Part shown: positions 15,881 to 24,094 of the stretch, in pieces
Position numbering within the stretch: position 1 is the stretch's first letter
Layout of the letters: the number at the start of each line of letters is the position of its first letter
Assembly: GCF_030373265.1 (NCBI RefSeq)
Contig: NZ_JAUCZC010000005.1
Span: 1-64,000 of the forward strand
Direction: 5' to 3'
DNA length: 64,000 nucleotides
Origin: Blastomonas sp.
Lineage (GTDB): Bacteria; Pseudomonadota; Alphaproteobacteria; Sphingomonadales; Sphingomonadaceae
The notes under the pieces: generated by a model
Told to the model about the DNA's origin: nothing
Databases searched by the model: none
What the model saw: only the letters and a program-made list of their open reading frames with translations
Program-made: the position numbers and the translations under genes

Positions 15881-18800
15881 CCGGGCGCGCGGAAACGCGC
15901 CAGCCTTCAATAGGGGGGCCTTCAATAGGGGGGGCTTCAACTGGAAGCTGCTGCTGGCGGGCCTGCTGCTCGTCACCCTGAGTACGCTGCCGGCCGATCA
16001 GGTGCTCGCATCGGGCAAGGAAAAGGCGCAGAAGGTCAAGTATACCTTCACCGCGCCCGCGCCTGCGAACCAGGAATGGCCCGAGGCCGACGCCAAGAGC
16101 GCGGGTTGCCAGAGCTGCCATACCGCCAGCGACCACAAGACGATGCACGCATCGCCCGCCGTGGTGCTGGGCTGCACCGATTGCCATGGCGGCGACGCCG
16201 CGATCATGGGCGACAACGCCTGGGGCCGCGAGAGTCTGCCTTATCAGGACGCGCTGATGAAGAGCCACGTCCTGCCCAAATATCCGGTGGCGTGGAAATG
16301 GCCGTCTTCGGCCAACCCTCAGCGGTCGTACGCACTGCTCGCCAAGGAAGCGCCCGAGTTCATCCGCTTCGTCAATCCGTCCGATTACCGCGTGGTGCGC
16401 GAATCTTGCGGCGCCTGCCATATCGAGATCATCGAGGCCTCCGAACGCTCGCTGATGGCGACCGGCGCGATGCTGTGGGGCGGCGCGGCGTACAACAACG
16501 GCATTGTGCCGTTCAAGAACTACATCTTTGGCGAGGCCTTCACCCGCGACGGCAAGCCGGCGATGATCAAGTCGGCGGCGACCGAAGAGGGGCAGCCGCA
16601 CGGCACCGTGACCGCAGCGGAAAAGGCGCGCGGCGCGCTGCCGGTGATGTACCCGCTGCCGACCTGGCACATTCTGCCGCCGGGCGACATCTTCCGCGTG
16701 TTTGAACGCGGCGGACGCAACATCAACTCGCAATTCCCCGAAATCGGTCTGCCCAATATCGGCGGCATCATCCAGCGGCTGGAAGAGCCGGGCCGTCCCG
16801 ATCTCAAGCAGTCCAACCGGGGACCCGGCACGGGCCTTCGCGTCGCGGTGCCGGTGATCAACATCCACAAGACCCGGCTCAACGATCCGTTCCTGTGGCA
16901 GATGGGCACCAACGACCAGCCGGGCGATTATCGGGCTTCGGGCTGCGCGGCGTGCCATGTCGTCTATGCCAACGACCGCGAGCCGCGACACAGCCTGATC
17001 TACGCCAAATACGGCCGCGACGGCCAGACGATCACCGACGACCCGACGATCAACACGCTGACCGAGGGCCAGAAACGCCCGGGCCGCTATGGTACCTATG
17101 ATGCGGCGGAGCACCATGACGATCATGGCGGCGGGGGGCATGGCGGCGATCATGGCACCACCCTGGCCGAAGGCGCCAGCGAGCATGGCGCGTCGCACGG
17201 CGGTGAGGCCGCTCATGCGGAGAAGGCCGCGTTCAAGGAAAAGGGCCACCCGCTCAAGCACGCCTTCACCCGTGCGATCCCGACCGCGCAGTGCATGAAC
17301 TGCCACATGCACCAGCCCAACATCTTCCTGAACAGCTATCTCGGCTACACGATGTGGGATTATGAATCCGACGCGCCGCTGATGTGGCCGGGGCCCGAGA
17401 ACCGCGCGCCCAAACCCGAGGGCATGTCGGAGGAAGAGTATCAGCGGGTCTACAAGCAGCAGCATTATCCCACCGCCAAGGAAGTGCGTGCGACGCTCGA
17501 CCGCAATCCCGAGGGTGCAGCCGCGCGCGGCCTGTGGTCGGACATCGAGTTCGTGCGCAATGTCTATGACCTCAATACCGAGGCAAAGGACACGCAGTTT
17601 GCCGATTATCACGGCCATGGCTGGAACTTCCGCGCAATCCTGAAGCGCGACCGGAAGGGCAATCTGCTTGATGCGGAAGGCAATATGGCGACCTGGGGCA
17701 CCGATACCGCCAATATGGTTTCGCCCGATGATCCCGAGAAATTCCGCAAGGCAGGCGAGGGCAAGTTCGTCCCCGTCGGCACCAATCCGGGCAAATCGGT
17801 CCACATGATGGACATCCATGCCGAGCTTGGCATGCAGTGCGTCGATTGCCACTTCAGCCAGGACGGCCACGGCAACGGCCTGATCTATGGCGAGGTCGCC
17901 AATGCGGTCGAGATCGGCTGCAAGGATTGCCACGGCACCCCCGATGCGTACCCGACGCTGTTCACCTCCAACCTCGCCGCGCGGCCCAAGGGCAACAACC
18001 TTGCGCTGATCCGCAACCCCGATGGCCAGCGCCGGTTCGAGTGGATGAAGGACGCGACCGGCAAGCGCGTGCTGCTGCAGCGCTCGGTGCTCGACCCCGA
18101 ATTGTCGTGGCAGGTCAGCCTGGTCAAGGACGCGGTCGATCCCGCCAGCCCCGATTTCAACGCCAAGGCGGCGCGCTCCAAGCTGATGGCCAAGCAGGGT
18201 TCGGACACCGGCACGTACAGCTTCGGGCCTTCCGTCGCCAAGGCCGACCGCGCGCACGACACCGAAGAGATGGCGTGCTTCACCTGTCACCTCAGCTGGA
18301 CGACATCGTGCGGTGGTTGCCATCTGCCGATCGAGGCCAACTGGAAGGCCAAGGTCCACAAATACGAGGAAGACGAAACGCGCAACTACGCGACCTACAA
18401 TCCGCAGGTCGCGCGCGACGAGATGTTCCAGATTGGCCGCCACCAGACCAGCAAGGGCAACATCATCGCCCCGATCCGCTCGACTTCGGCGCTGATCCTG
18501 TCGTCGACCAACATCAACCGCGAGCGCATCTATGTGCAGCAGCCGCCGATCTCGGCGCCCGGCTTCTCATCCCAGGCGTTCGCGCCGCACTTCCCGCACA
18601 CGGTGCGCAAGACCGAGACCAAGCAGTGCTCGGACTGCCATCTGAGCGCGGCCAACGACAACAATGCGGTGATGTCGCAGTTGCTGCTGCTCGGCACCAA
18701 CTTCGTCAACTTCGTGGGCTTGAACAGCTGGTTCGGGCTCGAAGGCGGCTTCGAGGCGGTGCGCGTGACCGAATGGGACGAGCCGCAGGCGGTGATCGGA

Positions 18801-20183
18801 TCGTATCTCCATCGTTACGCCTATCCCGATTACTACAAATTGCACGTCGAACAGAATGGCCGCGAGCTCAAGAACTGGACGCGCGGCAAGACCTTCGATG
18901 CCAAGTTCTCGGGCGAATCTTACGCGCTCGAGGAGTTCGCCAATGTCGTGCAGAACACATCTGGCCGGGTGACCTGCCTGCAGAACCGCGGCGAATATAT
19001 GTTCGTGGCCGAAGGCAAGGGCGGCTTCCGCGCCTATGACATCGCCTCGATCGGCAACAAGGGCTTTTCCGAACGCATCATCCGCGCGCCGTTCTCCTCG
19101 CTGGGGCATGACACGCATGTGAAGACGACGAACGCCACCTGCATGGCGATCGCCACCACCCAGCCGATCGCGCCGACGCGCAACACGCCGGAGATGCGCG
19201 AGGCTAACCAGGAACAGCCGTTCCGCGCTGTCTATCATTACGCCTTCGTCACCGACAGCGTCGAAGGGTTGATTGCGGTCAACATCGATACGCTCGCCGA
19301 TGGCGAGTTCCGCAACAACTTCTTCAAGCGGACGCTGACCTGGAACCCGGACAACGTGCTCAAGGGCGCACGCCATATCACTTTGGCTGGGGACTTTGCC
19401 TATATCACCGCCGATGCGGGACTCGTCGTGGTGCGGCTGGCGGATGCTCCGCCCGCCAACGCGCCGCGCGATTTCGATCACTCGAAGCTCAACCCGCAAC
19501 TGATGGCGGTGCTGCCGCTCACCGATGCGCGCGCGAGCGCGGTGCAGTTCCGCTATCTGTGGGTCACCGATGCCGAGGGCATCAAGCTGTTCGACGTCAC
19601 GCGGCTCGAGGCGCCTGTCGCGGTGCCGTCGGGCACGGTCCGGCTGGCCGATGCGCGCAAGCTCTATCTGGCGCGCACCTTTGCCTATGTCGCGGCCAAG
19701 CAGGACGGGCTGGTGATCATCGACATGACCAACCCTGAGGCGCCGCGCGAATACATGCGGTACAATGCCGGCGGCCTGCTCAACGATGCCGAAGACGTGA
19801 TCGTCGCGTCGACCAACGCGACATTGTTCGCCTATGTCGCCGATGGCCGCAACGGCATGAAGGTGCTGCAACTGACCTCGCCGTCGAGCCAGCCCAATTT
19901 CTATGGCTTCTCGCCCGATCCGCGGCCCGATCTGATCGCGTTCGCTCGGACCCCATCCGCGGCGCTGGCCGTCGCAAAGGGGCTCGATCGGGATCGTGGC
20001 GTGGATGAATCAGGCGGGCAGATGGCGGTCTTCGGGCGGCTGGGCTCGCGGCCCTTTACCCGCTCCGAAATGGAGAAGCTGTTCCTCAACAAGAGCGGCA
20101 AGCCCTACAAGGTCAGCGACAGTGTGACGATGGCCGACTGGATGGGACCGCGCCCGGCGATGCTGGCCGCCGCTAGGCAATAG
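15861..20183 (+). CDS. Decahaem cytochrome c fused to an LVIVD beta-propeller
   Basis: The 1440-residue protein begins with a signal peptide (hydrophobic about 29-45, likely cleavage near VLA-50). Ten CXXCH motifs start at residues 83, 105, 183, 362, 478, 660, 687, 806, 817 and 923. A His/Gly-rich insert lies at about 417-462. From about 1130 to 1370, repeated segments such as AYITADAGLVVVRL and LVIIDMTNPEAP match LVIVD repeats, which form beta-propellers. The ATG at 15861 overlaps the barrel gene by 20 bases; the longer open frame upstream is a shadow. It probably carries electrons at or across the cell envelope; the partner or substrate is unknown. Confidence 0.85.
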   Translation: MQFWRTDRARGNAPAFNRGAFNRGGFNWKLLLAGLLLVTLSTLPADQVLASGKEKAQKVKYTFTAPAPANQEWPEADAKSAGCQSCHTASDHKTMHASPAVVLGCTDCHGGDAAIMGDNAWGRESLPYQDALMKSHVLPKYPVAWKWPSSANPQRSYALLAKEAPEFIRFVNPSDYRVVRESCGACHIEIIEASERSLMATGAMLWGGAAYNNGIVPFKNYIFGEAFTRDGKPAMIKSAATEEGQPHGTVTAAEKARGALPVMYPLPTWHILPPGDIFRVFERGGRNINSQFPEIGLPNIGGIIQRLEEPGRPDLKQSNRGPGTGLRVAVPVINIHKTRLNDPFLWQMGTNDQPGDYRASGCAACHVVYANDREPRHSLIYAKYGRDGQTITDDPTINTLTEGQKRPGRYGTYDAAEHHDDHGGGGHGGDHGTTLAEGASEHGASHGGEAAHAEKAAFKEKGHPLKHAFTRAIPTAQCMNCHMHQPNIFLNSYLGYTMWDYESDAPLMWPGPENRAPKPEGMSEEEYQRVYKQQHYPTAKEVRATLDRNPEGAAARGLWSDIEFVRNVYDLNTEAKDTQFADYHGHGWNFRAILKRDRKGNLLDAEGNMATWGTDTANMVSPDDPEKFRKAGEGKFVPVGTNPGKSVHMMDIHAELGMQCVDCHFSQDGHGNGLIYGEVANAVEIGCKDCHGTPDAYPTLFTSNLAARPKGNNLALIRNPDGQRRFEWMKDATGKRVLLQRSVLDPELSWQVSLVKDAVDPASPDFNAKAARSKLMAKQGSDTGTYSFGPSVAKADRAHDTEEMACFTCHLSWTTSCGGCHLPIEANWKAKVHKYEEDETRNYATYNPQVARDEMFQIGRHQTSKGNIIAPIRSTSALILSSTNINRERIYVQQPPISAPGFSSQAFAPHFPHTVRKTETKQCSDCHLSAANDNNAVMSQLLLLGTNFVNFVGLNSWFGLEGGFEAVRVTEWDEPQAVIGSYLHRYAYPDYYKLHVEQNGRELKNWTRGKTFDAKFSGESYALEEFANVVQNTSGRVTCLQNRGEYMFVAEGKGGFRAYDIASIGNKGFSERIIRAPFSSLGHDTHVKTTNATCMAIATTQPIAPTRNTPEMREANQEQPFRAVYHYAFVTDSVEGLIAVNIDTLADGEFRNNFFKRTLTWNPDNVLKGARHITLAGDFAYITADAGLVVVRLADAPPANAPRDFDHSKLNPQLMAVLPLTDARASAVQFRYLWVTDAEGIKLFDVTRLEAPVAVPSGTVRLADARKLYLARTFAYVAAKQDGLVIIDMTNPEAPREYMRYNAGGLLNDAEDVIVASTNATLFAYVADGRNGMKVLQLTSPSSQPNFYGFSPDPRPDLIAFARTPSAALAVAKGLDRDRGVDESGGQMAVFGRLGSRPFTRSEMEKLFLNKSGKPYKVSDSVTMADWMGPRPAMLAAARQ
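15903..15934 (+). repeat. 15-bp tandem repeat with G-tracts at the decahaem gene start
   Basis: Two perfect copies of GCCTTCAATAGGGGG lie at 15903-15917 and 15918-15932. A degenerate third copy (GGCTTCAACTGG) follows. The repeats encode AFNRG-like units just before the signal-peptide hydrophobic core. They contain runs of six G (15913-15918) and seven G (15928-15934). Confidence 0.85.
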
Positions 20184-20212
20184 GCTGGGTCGATAAAGAC
20201 GAGCAGGGCGGC

Positions 20213-20545
20213 TTAGTCCGCCTCAACCGTCAGCGCCTCGATGATCAGCGTCATCGCAGGCGTGCCTTCGCAGCGGCGGTGGGTTTCGGCGACCGCGATG
20301 TCGGCGACAAGATGCGCGGATATCGCAAATTCGTGCTCGGGCAGGATATTGGCCAGCCACCGCGCGGTGGTCACGGCCTGTTCGCCCTCGAACCGCAGCC
20401 GCATGACGTGGCGCATTTCGGTGAACGTCGCGCTCGCCCAGCTTGTCCCGCGATGCTCCTCGAGCGCGGCATCGCCTTTCGCCAGCGACAGCACGGCGCG
20501 GATCAGCGCGGTGGCGGGGTCGTGGCGGATTTTCTGCTGGATCAT
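20213..20545 (-). CDS. Conserved hypothetical protein, 110 residues
   Basis: I do not recognise a family. The product (start MIQQKIRHDP) has an N-terminal helix with the phrase ALIRAVLSLAKGDAAL, then a region with MRHVMRLRFEGEQAV and a C-terminal strand TLIIEALTVEAD. There are no signal peptide or membrane segments. The ATG (20543-20545) overlaps the stop of the upstream HTH-like gene as ATGA, so the two are co-translated. The pair is divergent from the S24 repressor gene and probably shares its operator region, which suggests regulation by that repressor. Confidence 0.7.
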   Translation of the reverse strand: MIQQKIRHDPATALIRAVLSLAKGDAALEEHRGTSWASATFTEMRHVMRLRFEGEQAVTTARWLANILPEHEFAISAHLVADIAVAETHRRCEGTPAMTLIIEALTVEAD

Positions 20546-20727
20546 GCCTGCTCCTGACGATAGATGTTCATGAAATGTTCCACGCGTTGCCGCAGTGCTT
20601 CGCGCGGTTCGCGACCGTTGCGCAGGTCGTCGACCAGCCGGGGGTCTCCTGCCGACAAGCGACCGAAGCGGGTGCGCGCCATTCCGGTTTCGCGCAGGAA
20701 GATCTCGATGAGGCGCAGCAGCGGCAT
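20542..20727 (-). CDS. Small HTH-like protein, 61 residues
   Basis: The product (MPLLRLIEIF...) looks like a compact helix-turn-helix protein. RFGRLSAGDPRLVDDLRNGR resembles the recognition region of short XRE-like proteins in which a Gly-Arg end follows the second helix. The ATG at 20727 has a strong GGAAGGAG site upstream on its strand, so longer frames were rejected. It is the first gene of a two-gene unit and its stop overlaps the next ATG. DNA binding is inferred from the pattern only. Confidence 0.7.
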   Translation of the reverse strand: MPLLRLIEIFLRETGMARTRFGRLSAGDPRLVDDLRNGREPREALRQRVEHFMNIYRQEQA

Positions 20728-20773
20728 TTTGCATTCTCCTTCCGGCCTGCGGGGGCGGGGTCCAATTGCGGTA

Positions 20774-20815
20774 GGATTATTCCTATATGCGATTCGCATG
20801 GTGTAGGAAATATCC
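20774..20815. promoter_or_regulatory. Operator-like nested palindrome in a divergent promoter region
   Basis: Outer arms GGATTATTCCTA (20774-20785) and TAGGAAATATCC (20804-20815) pair at 10 of 12 positions. A perfect inner palindrome ATGCGA-T-TCGCAT lies at 20787-20799. The element sits between the small HTH operon and the S24 repressor gene, directly next to the repressor's -35 box. It is a good candidate for the repressor's own operator. Confidence 0.6.
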
Positions 20816-20843
20816 TTGAAGCGGAAATTGCCTGTGCTATATA
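20816..20843 (+). promoter_or_regulatory. Promoter of the S24 repressor gene, probably leaderless
   Basis: TTGAAG (20816-20821) and TATATA (20838-20843) are spaced by 16 bases. A start of transcription 6-7 bases after the -10 box would coincide with the ATG at 20850, and no Shine-Dalgarno sequence lies between, so the mRNA may be leaderless. The operator-like palindrome abuts the -35 box. Confidence 0.5.
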
Positions 20844-20849
20844 TCCATT

Positions 20850-21557
20850 ATGGAGACAGACGACGTTCGCCGGATGCTGGAGGCGCTGATCGCGGCGCGC
20901 GGGCTGAGCTTTGCCGGCGTCTCGCAACTGCTCGGCAAGAACCCGGCTTACGTGCAGCAGTTCCTCCGCAGGGGCAGCCCCAAAAGGCTTGACGAGCGCG
21001 ACCGGCGGCTGCTGGCGCAGTTCTTCGGCGTGTCGGAGCAGCAACTGGGCGCCCCCTTTGACACGGCGCCGCTGCCGCCTCGCCGCAGCGGGCCGCAGCG
21101 TCAGTTCCCACAACGACCATCGAGCGCGCGCGGTCTGCCGTCGCGGATGCGGCTGATCCCGCGGCTGGCGGTGGGCGCATCGGCTGGGGCAGGGGCCTTG
21201 CCCGACAGCGAAGCCCCGCTCGCCGAGATCGCGTTCGACGAGGCGTGGCTGCGCAGGCTGGGTGCGGGGTCGGACGCGGTGACGATGATCCAGGTCGAAG
21301 GCGATTCGATGGCGCCGACGCTCAGCGACGGCGACGACATCCTCGTCGCGATGCCCTCCGATGGCCCCGCCCGCCGCCGGGACGGCATCCACGTGCTGCG
21401 CATGGACGACGCGCTGATCGTCAAGCGGCTGGCGTTTCGGCCCGACGGGAGGCTGTCGGTGACCTCGGACAATGCGCTGTACCCCAGCTATCCCGATGTC
21501 GCGCCGGAGAGCGTTGTGATCGTGGGCAGGGTAATCTGGGCCGGGCGGCGGGTGTGA
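20850..21557 (+). CDS. LexA/cI-like repressor with S24 peptidase domain
   Basis: The 235-residue protein has an N-terminal helix-turn-helix of XRE type (about 5-60, FAGVSQLLGKNPAYVQQFLR). A variable linker follows, then a C-terminal S24 domain with catalytic Ser153 in EGDSMAPTL and Lys192 in ALIVKRL. Ala-Gly bonds in the linker (about 109-116) could serve for self-cleavage as in LexA and cI. No phage genes are nearby, so it is more likely a chromosomal stress or housekeeping regulator than a prophage repressor. It faces a small HTH operon across a palindromic operator candidate. Confidence 0.85.
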   Translation: METDDVRRMLEALIAARGLSFAGVSQLLGKNPAYVQQFLRRGSPKRLDERDRRLLAQFFGVSEQQLGAPFDTAPLPPRRSGPQRQFPQRPSSARGLPSRMRLIPRLAVGASAGAGALPDSEAPLAEIAFDEAWLRRLGAGSDAVTMIQVEGDSMAPTLSDGDDILVAMPSDGPARRRDGIHVLRMDDALIVKRLAFRPDGRLSVTSDNALYPSYPDVAPESVVIVGRVIWAGRRV

Positions 21558-21647
21558 AACGCGGGAATGTCACAGTTCTGTCATCGTGGCTGGCTAGCTG
21601 TCGGCGTCTGGGGGGCTGACACGCTAACTCGATAGAGCCCTTTGCCC

Positions 21648-22373
21648 ATGATCAGATCAATCATTGCCTGCCTGTTCCTGTGCCCGTGCCTTTTCCTGCC
21701 AAGCGCCCCGGCGCTGGCATCCAGCACATCGGCTCCTGTTATACCGGAGCCGATGGTGTTCGATATGATCCGGCCGCTCGGAGCCGATAGGGGCGAGTTG
21801 GAAGCCAATGTGCTGGCTCTGGCCCCATTGTCGGGGGAACCTCATGTCGTCGAATGGGCCCCGGAAGTCGAATATGCCTTCGCAAAGGGCCATGCGATCG
21901 AGGTCGAGCTGCCGTTTGAAAACGGCAACCTTGCGGAGTTCAAGCTGGGCCTGCAGGGCACCTTCGGAACGCTGGACAATGGCAGGGCAATCCATGGCTG
22001 GCAGTATCTCGGCGTCTATGACCGTCACGAAAAGCGCGTGTTCAATACCTTCCTCTACATGATTGGACAGCGGTTCAATTCCAGATGGAGTGCGCTGGCG
22101 ATGGTCGGTGTCGGCGAGATCAGTCCGGGATTTACAAGCGACAAGGACGCTTTGCTGATCAACCATTCAACCTTCTATGATGTCGACGAACGTTCGGTCG
22201 CAGGGCTGGAAGTCAACGTGCGCAGCGGCGGCAGGCGATCGCTTAGGGTAACGCCGCAATGGCACCAGAAGCTCGGGCAGCATACCAACCTGCAGTTTGG
22301 ACTCGGTGTGCACAAGGCGCGCTTCGACGTTGCTCGGCCCGAAGCCGCGGCCCGGCTGATCAGGGAGTTTTGA
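21648..22373 (+). CDS. Secreted protein of unknown function
   Basis: I do not recognise a family. The 241-residue product starts with a clear signal peptide (MIRSIIACLFLCPCLFLPSAPALA). The mature part has alternating strands (VEWAPEVEYAFAKGHAIEVEL, FKLGLQGTFGTLDNG, LQFGLGVHKARFDV) that suggest a small beta-barrel or beta-sandwich in the envelope. The ATG at 21648 is preferred over a TTG two codons earlier. It lies alone between the S24 repressor and a metallo-hydrolase gene on the same strand, without signs of coupling. Confidence 0.7.
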   Translation: MIRSIIACLFLCPCLFLPSAPALASSTSAPVIPEPMVFDMIRPLGADRGELEANVLALAPLSGEPHVVEWAPEVEYAFAKGHAIEVELPFENGNLAEFKLGLQGTFGTLDNGRAIHGWQYLGVYDRHEKRVFNTFLYMIGQRFNSRWSALAMVGVGEISPGFTSDKDALLINHSTFYDVDERSVAGLEVNVRSGGRRSLRVTPQWHQKLGQHTNLQFGLGVHKARFDVARPEAAARLIREF

Positions 22374-22442
22374 GACACTCGATCGGCCACGCGCGGCAGG
22401 CAATGCCTTGCACCCGCCCTCCATCCTTGCCACATACCGGGC

Positions 22443-23120
22443 ATGGCCAATCCCCCTACCAGCCCCGCCCAGCCGCCCCTTCGCGCCGCGATCATTCCGG
22501 TGACGCCGTTGCAGCAGAACTGCACTTTGATGTGGTGCACCGAGACGATGAAGGGTGCGCTGATCGATCCGGGCGGCGATTTGCCCAAGCTCAAGGCGGC
22601 AGTGGCGCAGGCCGGGGTGACGCTGGAAAAGCTGCTCGTGACGCATGGCCATATCGACCATTGCGGTGAGACCGGCACGCTGGCCAAGGAACTGGGCCTC
22701 AAGATCGAAGGCCCGCACGAGGAGGACCGGTTCTGGATATCGCGGCTCGATGATGATGGCCGCAATTACGGGATTGCTGGCGCGGTGTTCGAGCCAGATC
22801 GCTGGCTCGTGGACGGCGACACCGTCACCGTCGGCAATCTGGTGCTCGATGTGATCCATTGCCCGGGCCACACGCCGGGGCACATCGTCTTCCACCATGC
22901 GCCGTCGAAGTTGGCAATCGTCGGCGACGTGATCTTCCAGGGATCGATCGGCCGCACCGACTTTCCGCGCGGCAACCATCAGGATCTGATTGATTCGATC
23001 ACCCAGAAGCTCTGGCCACTGGGCAACGAAACCGTGTTCGTTCCTGGCCATGGTCCGACGAGCAATTTCGGGTTTGAACGCCAGCGGAATGGGTTCGTTG
23101 CGGACCACGTGCTGGCTTAA
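22443..23120 (+). CDS. MBL-fold metallo-hydrolase
   Basis: This 225-residue metallo-beta-lactamase-fold hydrolase carries the metal-binding motif THGHIDH (H68, H70, D72, H73). Further ligands come from GHTPGH and the GDVIFQGSIGRTD segment, all typical of the glyoxalase-II-like subgroup. It probably hydrolyses a thioester or similar small substrate in the cytoplasm. The ATG at 22443 is the first in-frame ATG. It ends just before a large inverted repeat separating it from the convergent MAPEG gene. Confidence 0.9.
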   Translation: MANPPTSPAQPPLRAAIIPVTPLQQNCTLMWCTETMKGALIDPGGDLPKLKAAVAQAGVTLEKLLVTHGHIDHCGETGTLAKELGLKIEGPHEEDRFWISRLDDDGRNYGIAGAVFEPDRWLVDGDTVTVGNLVLDVIHCPGHTPGHIVFHHAPSKLAIVGDVIFQGSIGRTDFPRGNHQDLIDSITQKLWPLGNETVFVPGHGPTSNFGFERQRNGFVADHVLA

Positions 23121-23247
23121 CTCTCTCCACTCCCGCTTGCGGGAGGGGCAGGCCCGGCTTGCCGGGCCGGGGTGGGCCTGAAATTCGCGATGTTGCAGGC
23201 CCACCCCGGCCTTCGGCCACCCCTCCCGCAAGCGGTAGGGGAGAGTG
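23121..23247. repeat. Large intergenic inverted repeat
   Basis: The left arm contains CCCGCTTGCGGGAGGGG and CCGGGGTGGGCCTG. The right arm mirrors them with CAGGCCCACCCCGG and CCCCTCCCGCAAGCGG, and the ends CTCTC and GAGAG also pair. The arms are separated by a short AT-richer centre (about 23181-23194). It lies between two convergent genes and could terminate transcription from both sides. It differs from the 82-bp family. Confidence 0.75.
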
Positions 23248-23254
23248 AGTGGCC

Positions 23255-23653
23255 TCAAGCCACTGGCAGCACGCTCGCCACATACACCGCATAGCCCGAC
23301 AGGCCGAGCAGCGTCAGCAATGTCGTCAGCGTGCCGATCATGCGGCCCAGCTTGAATGCACCGCCATCCATGCCCAGGCCATGCGCCAGCCGCCCGATCA
23401 TATAGACCACGCCGACGATCCACATCCACGTCGCGGCATAGCCCGAGGCTTCGAGGCCTGCGATCAGGATCAGCACGAAGGGGGTGAACTCGACGAAATT
23501 GGCCTGCGCGCGCATGCGGCGAATGACGAATTCGTTGCCGCCATCGCCCACGCTAACCTTCTGGCTGGTGCGCACCTGGCCGATGCGGATCGCAAGCCAG
23601 ATGTTGATCAATCCGGCGGCAGCGGCCATGGTCAGTGTCAGCGGCAGGCTCAT
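23255..23653 (-). CDS. MAPEG family membrane protein
   Basis: The 132-residue product has four hydrophobic helices, with the MAPEG signature region RRMRAQANFVEFTPF between the first and second helices. MAPEG proteins include microsomal glutathione transferases, but bacterial members often have unknown substrates. The start at 23653 gives MSLPLTLTMAAAAGLI, the expected first helix; longer frames upstream are not supported. It is divergent from rpmF, with a 221-base gap that contains the rpmF promoter candidate. Confidence 0.88.
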   Translation of the reverse strand: MSLPLTLTMAAAAGLINIWLAIRIGQVRTSQKVSVGDGGNEFVIRRMRAQANFVEFTPFVLILIAGLEASGYAATWMWIVGVVYMIGRLAHGLGMDGGAFKLGRMIGTLTTLLTLLGLSGYAVYVASVLPVA

Positions 23654-23724
23654 GCAAGTTTCCCCTAAGGTTTCGCCGCATGGAAAGCGCGGCAATTTCT
23701 GCGGCGGGCCTAGCGTGACAATGC

Positions 23725-23752
23725 TTGCAACGCACGAGATTTTCGCTATAGC
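23725..23752 (+). promoter_or_regulatory. Candidate promoter of rpmF-plsX-fabH
   Basis: TTGCAA (23725-23730) and TATAGC (23747-23752) are spaced by 16 bases in the gap upstream of rpmF. The CGCTATAGC context resembles a similar sequence near 11684. The distance to the rpmF ATG is 122 bases, so a long leader would be implied. Confidence 0.35.
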
Positions 23753-23874
23753 CCCGCCTTCGCACGCGAATGGGCTTTGTTGCTCCACCGGCGGGTTGCG
23801 CTTGGCGCGTCCGCTACGGAAAACACGGCAATATCGCATTGATAGACAAGCAATTAAGGTAAGCAGATCCTGCC

Positions 23875-24051
23875 ATGGCTGTTCCTAAAAGAAAAACCTC
23901 ACCCTCCAAGCGCGGCATGCGTCGCAGCCACGATTCGCTGACCGTCGATGCGTTCAGCGAATGCTCGAACTGTGGTGAACTGAAGCGCCCGCACCACGTG
24001 TGCGTCGCATGTGGCCATTACAACGGCCGCGAGGTGCTTGCAGTCGCCTGA
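23875..24051 (+). CDS. rpmF: 50S ribosomal protein L32
   Basis: This 58-residue protein begins [20 protein letters not shown], the standard L32 start. It has a zinc ribbon made by CSNC at 30-33 and CVAC at 43-46. It is a structural component of the large ribosomal subunit. Its place directly upstream of plsX and fabH is the conserved bacterial order, which links ribosome and membrane lipid synthesis. The 43-base gap to plsX indicates one transcript. Confidence 0.97.
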   Translation: MAVPKRKTSPSKRGMRRSHDSLTVDAFSECSNCGELKRPHHVCVACGHYNGREVLAVA

Positions 24052-24094
24052 TCCAGATCAGACGACCTTTGCACTTTTTCAGGGGGATTATCCG

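Noticed and set aside
20850-21557. S24 repressor as evidence of a prophage
   Set aside because: No integrase, terminase, capsid, tail or attachment repeats were seen nearby, and housekeeping genes flank it on both sides.
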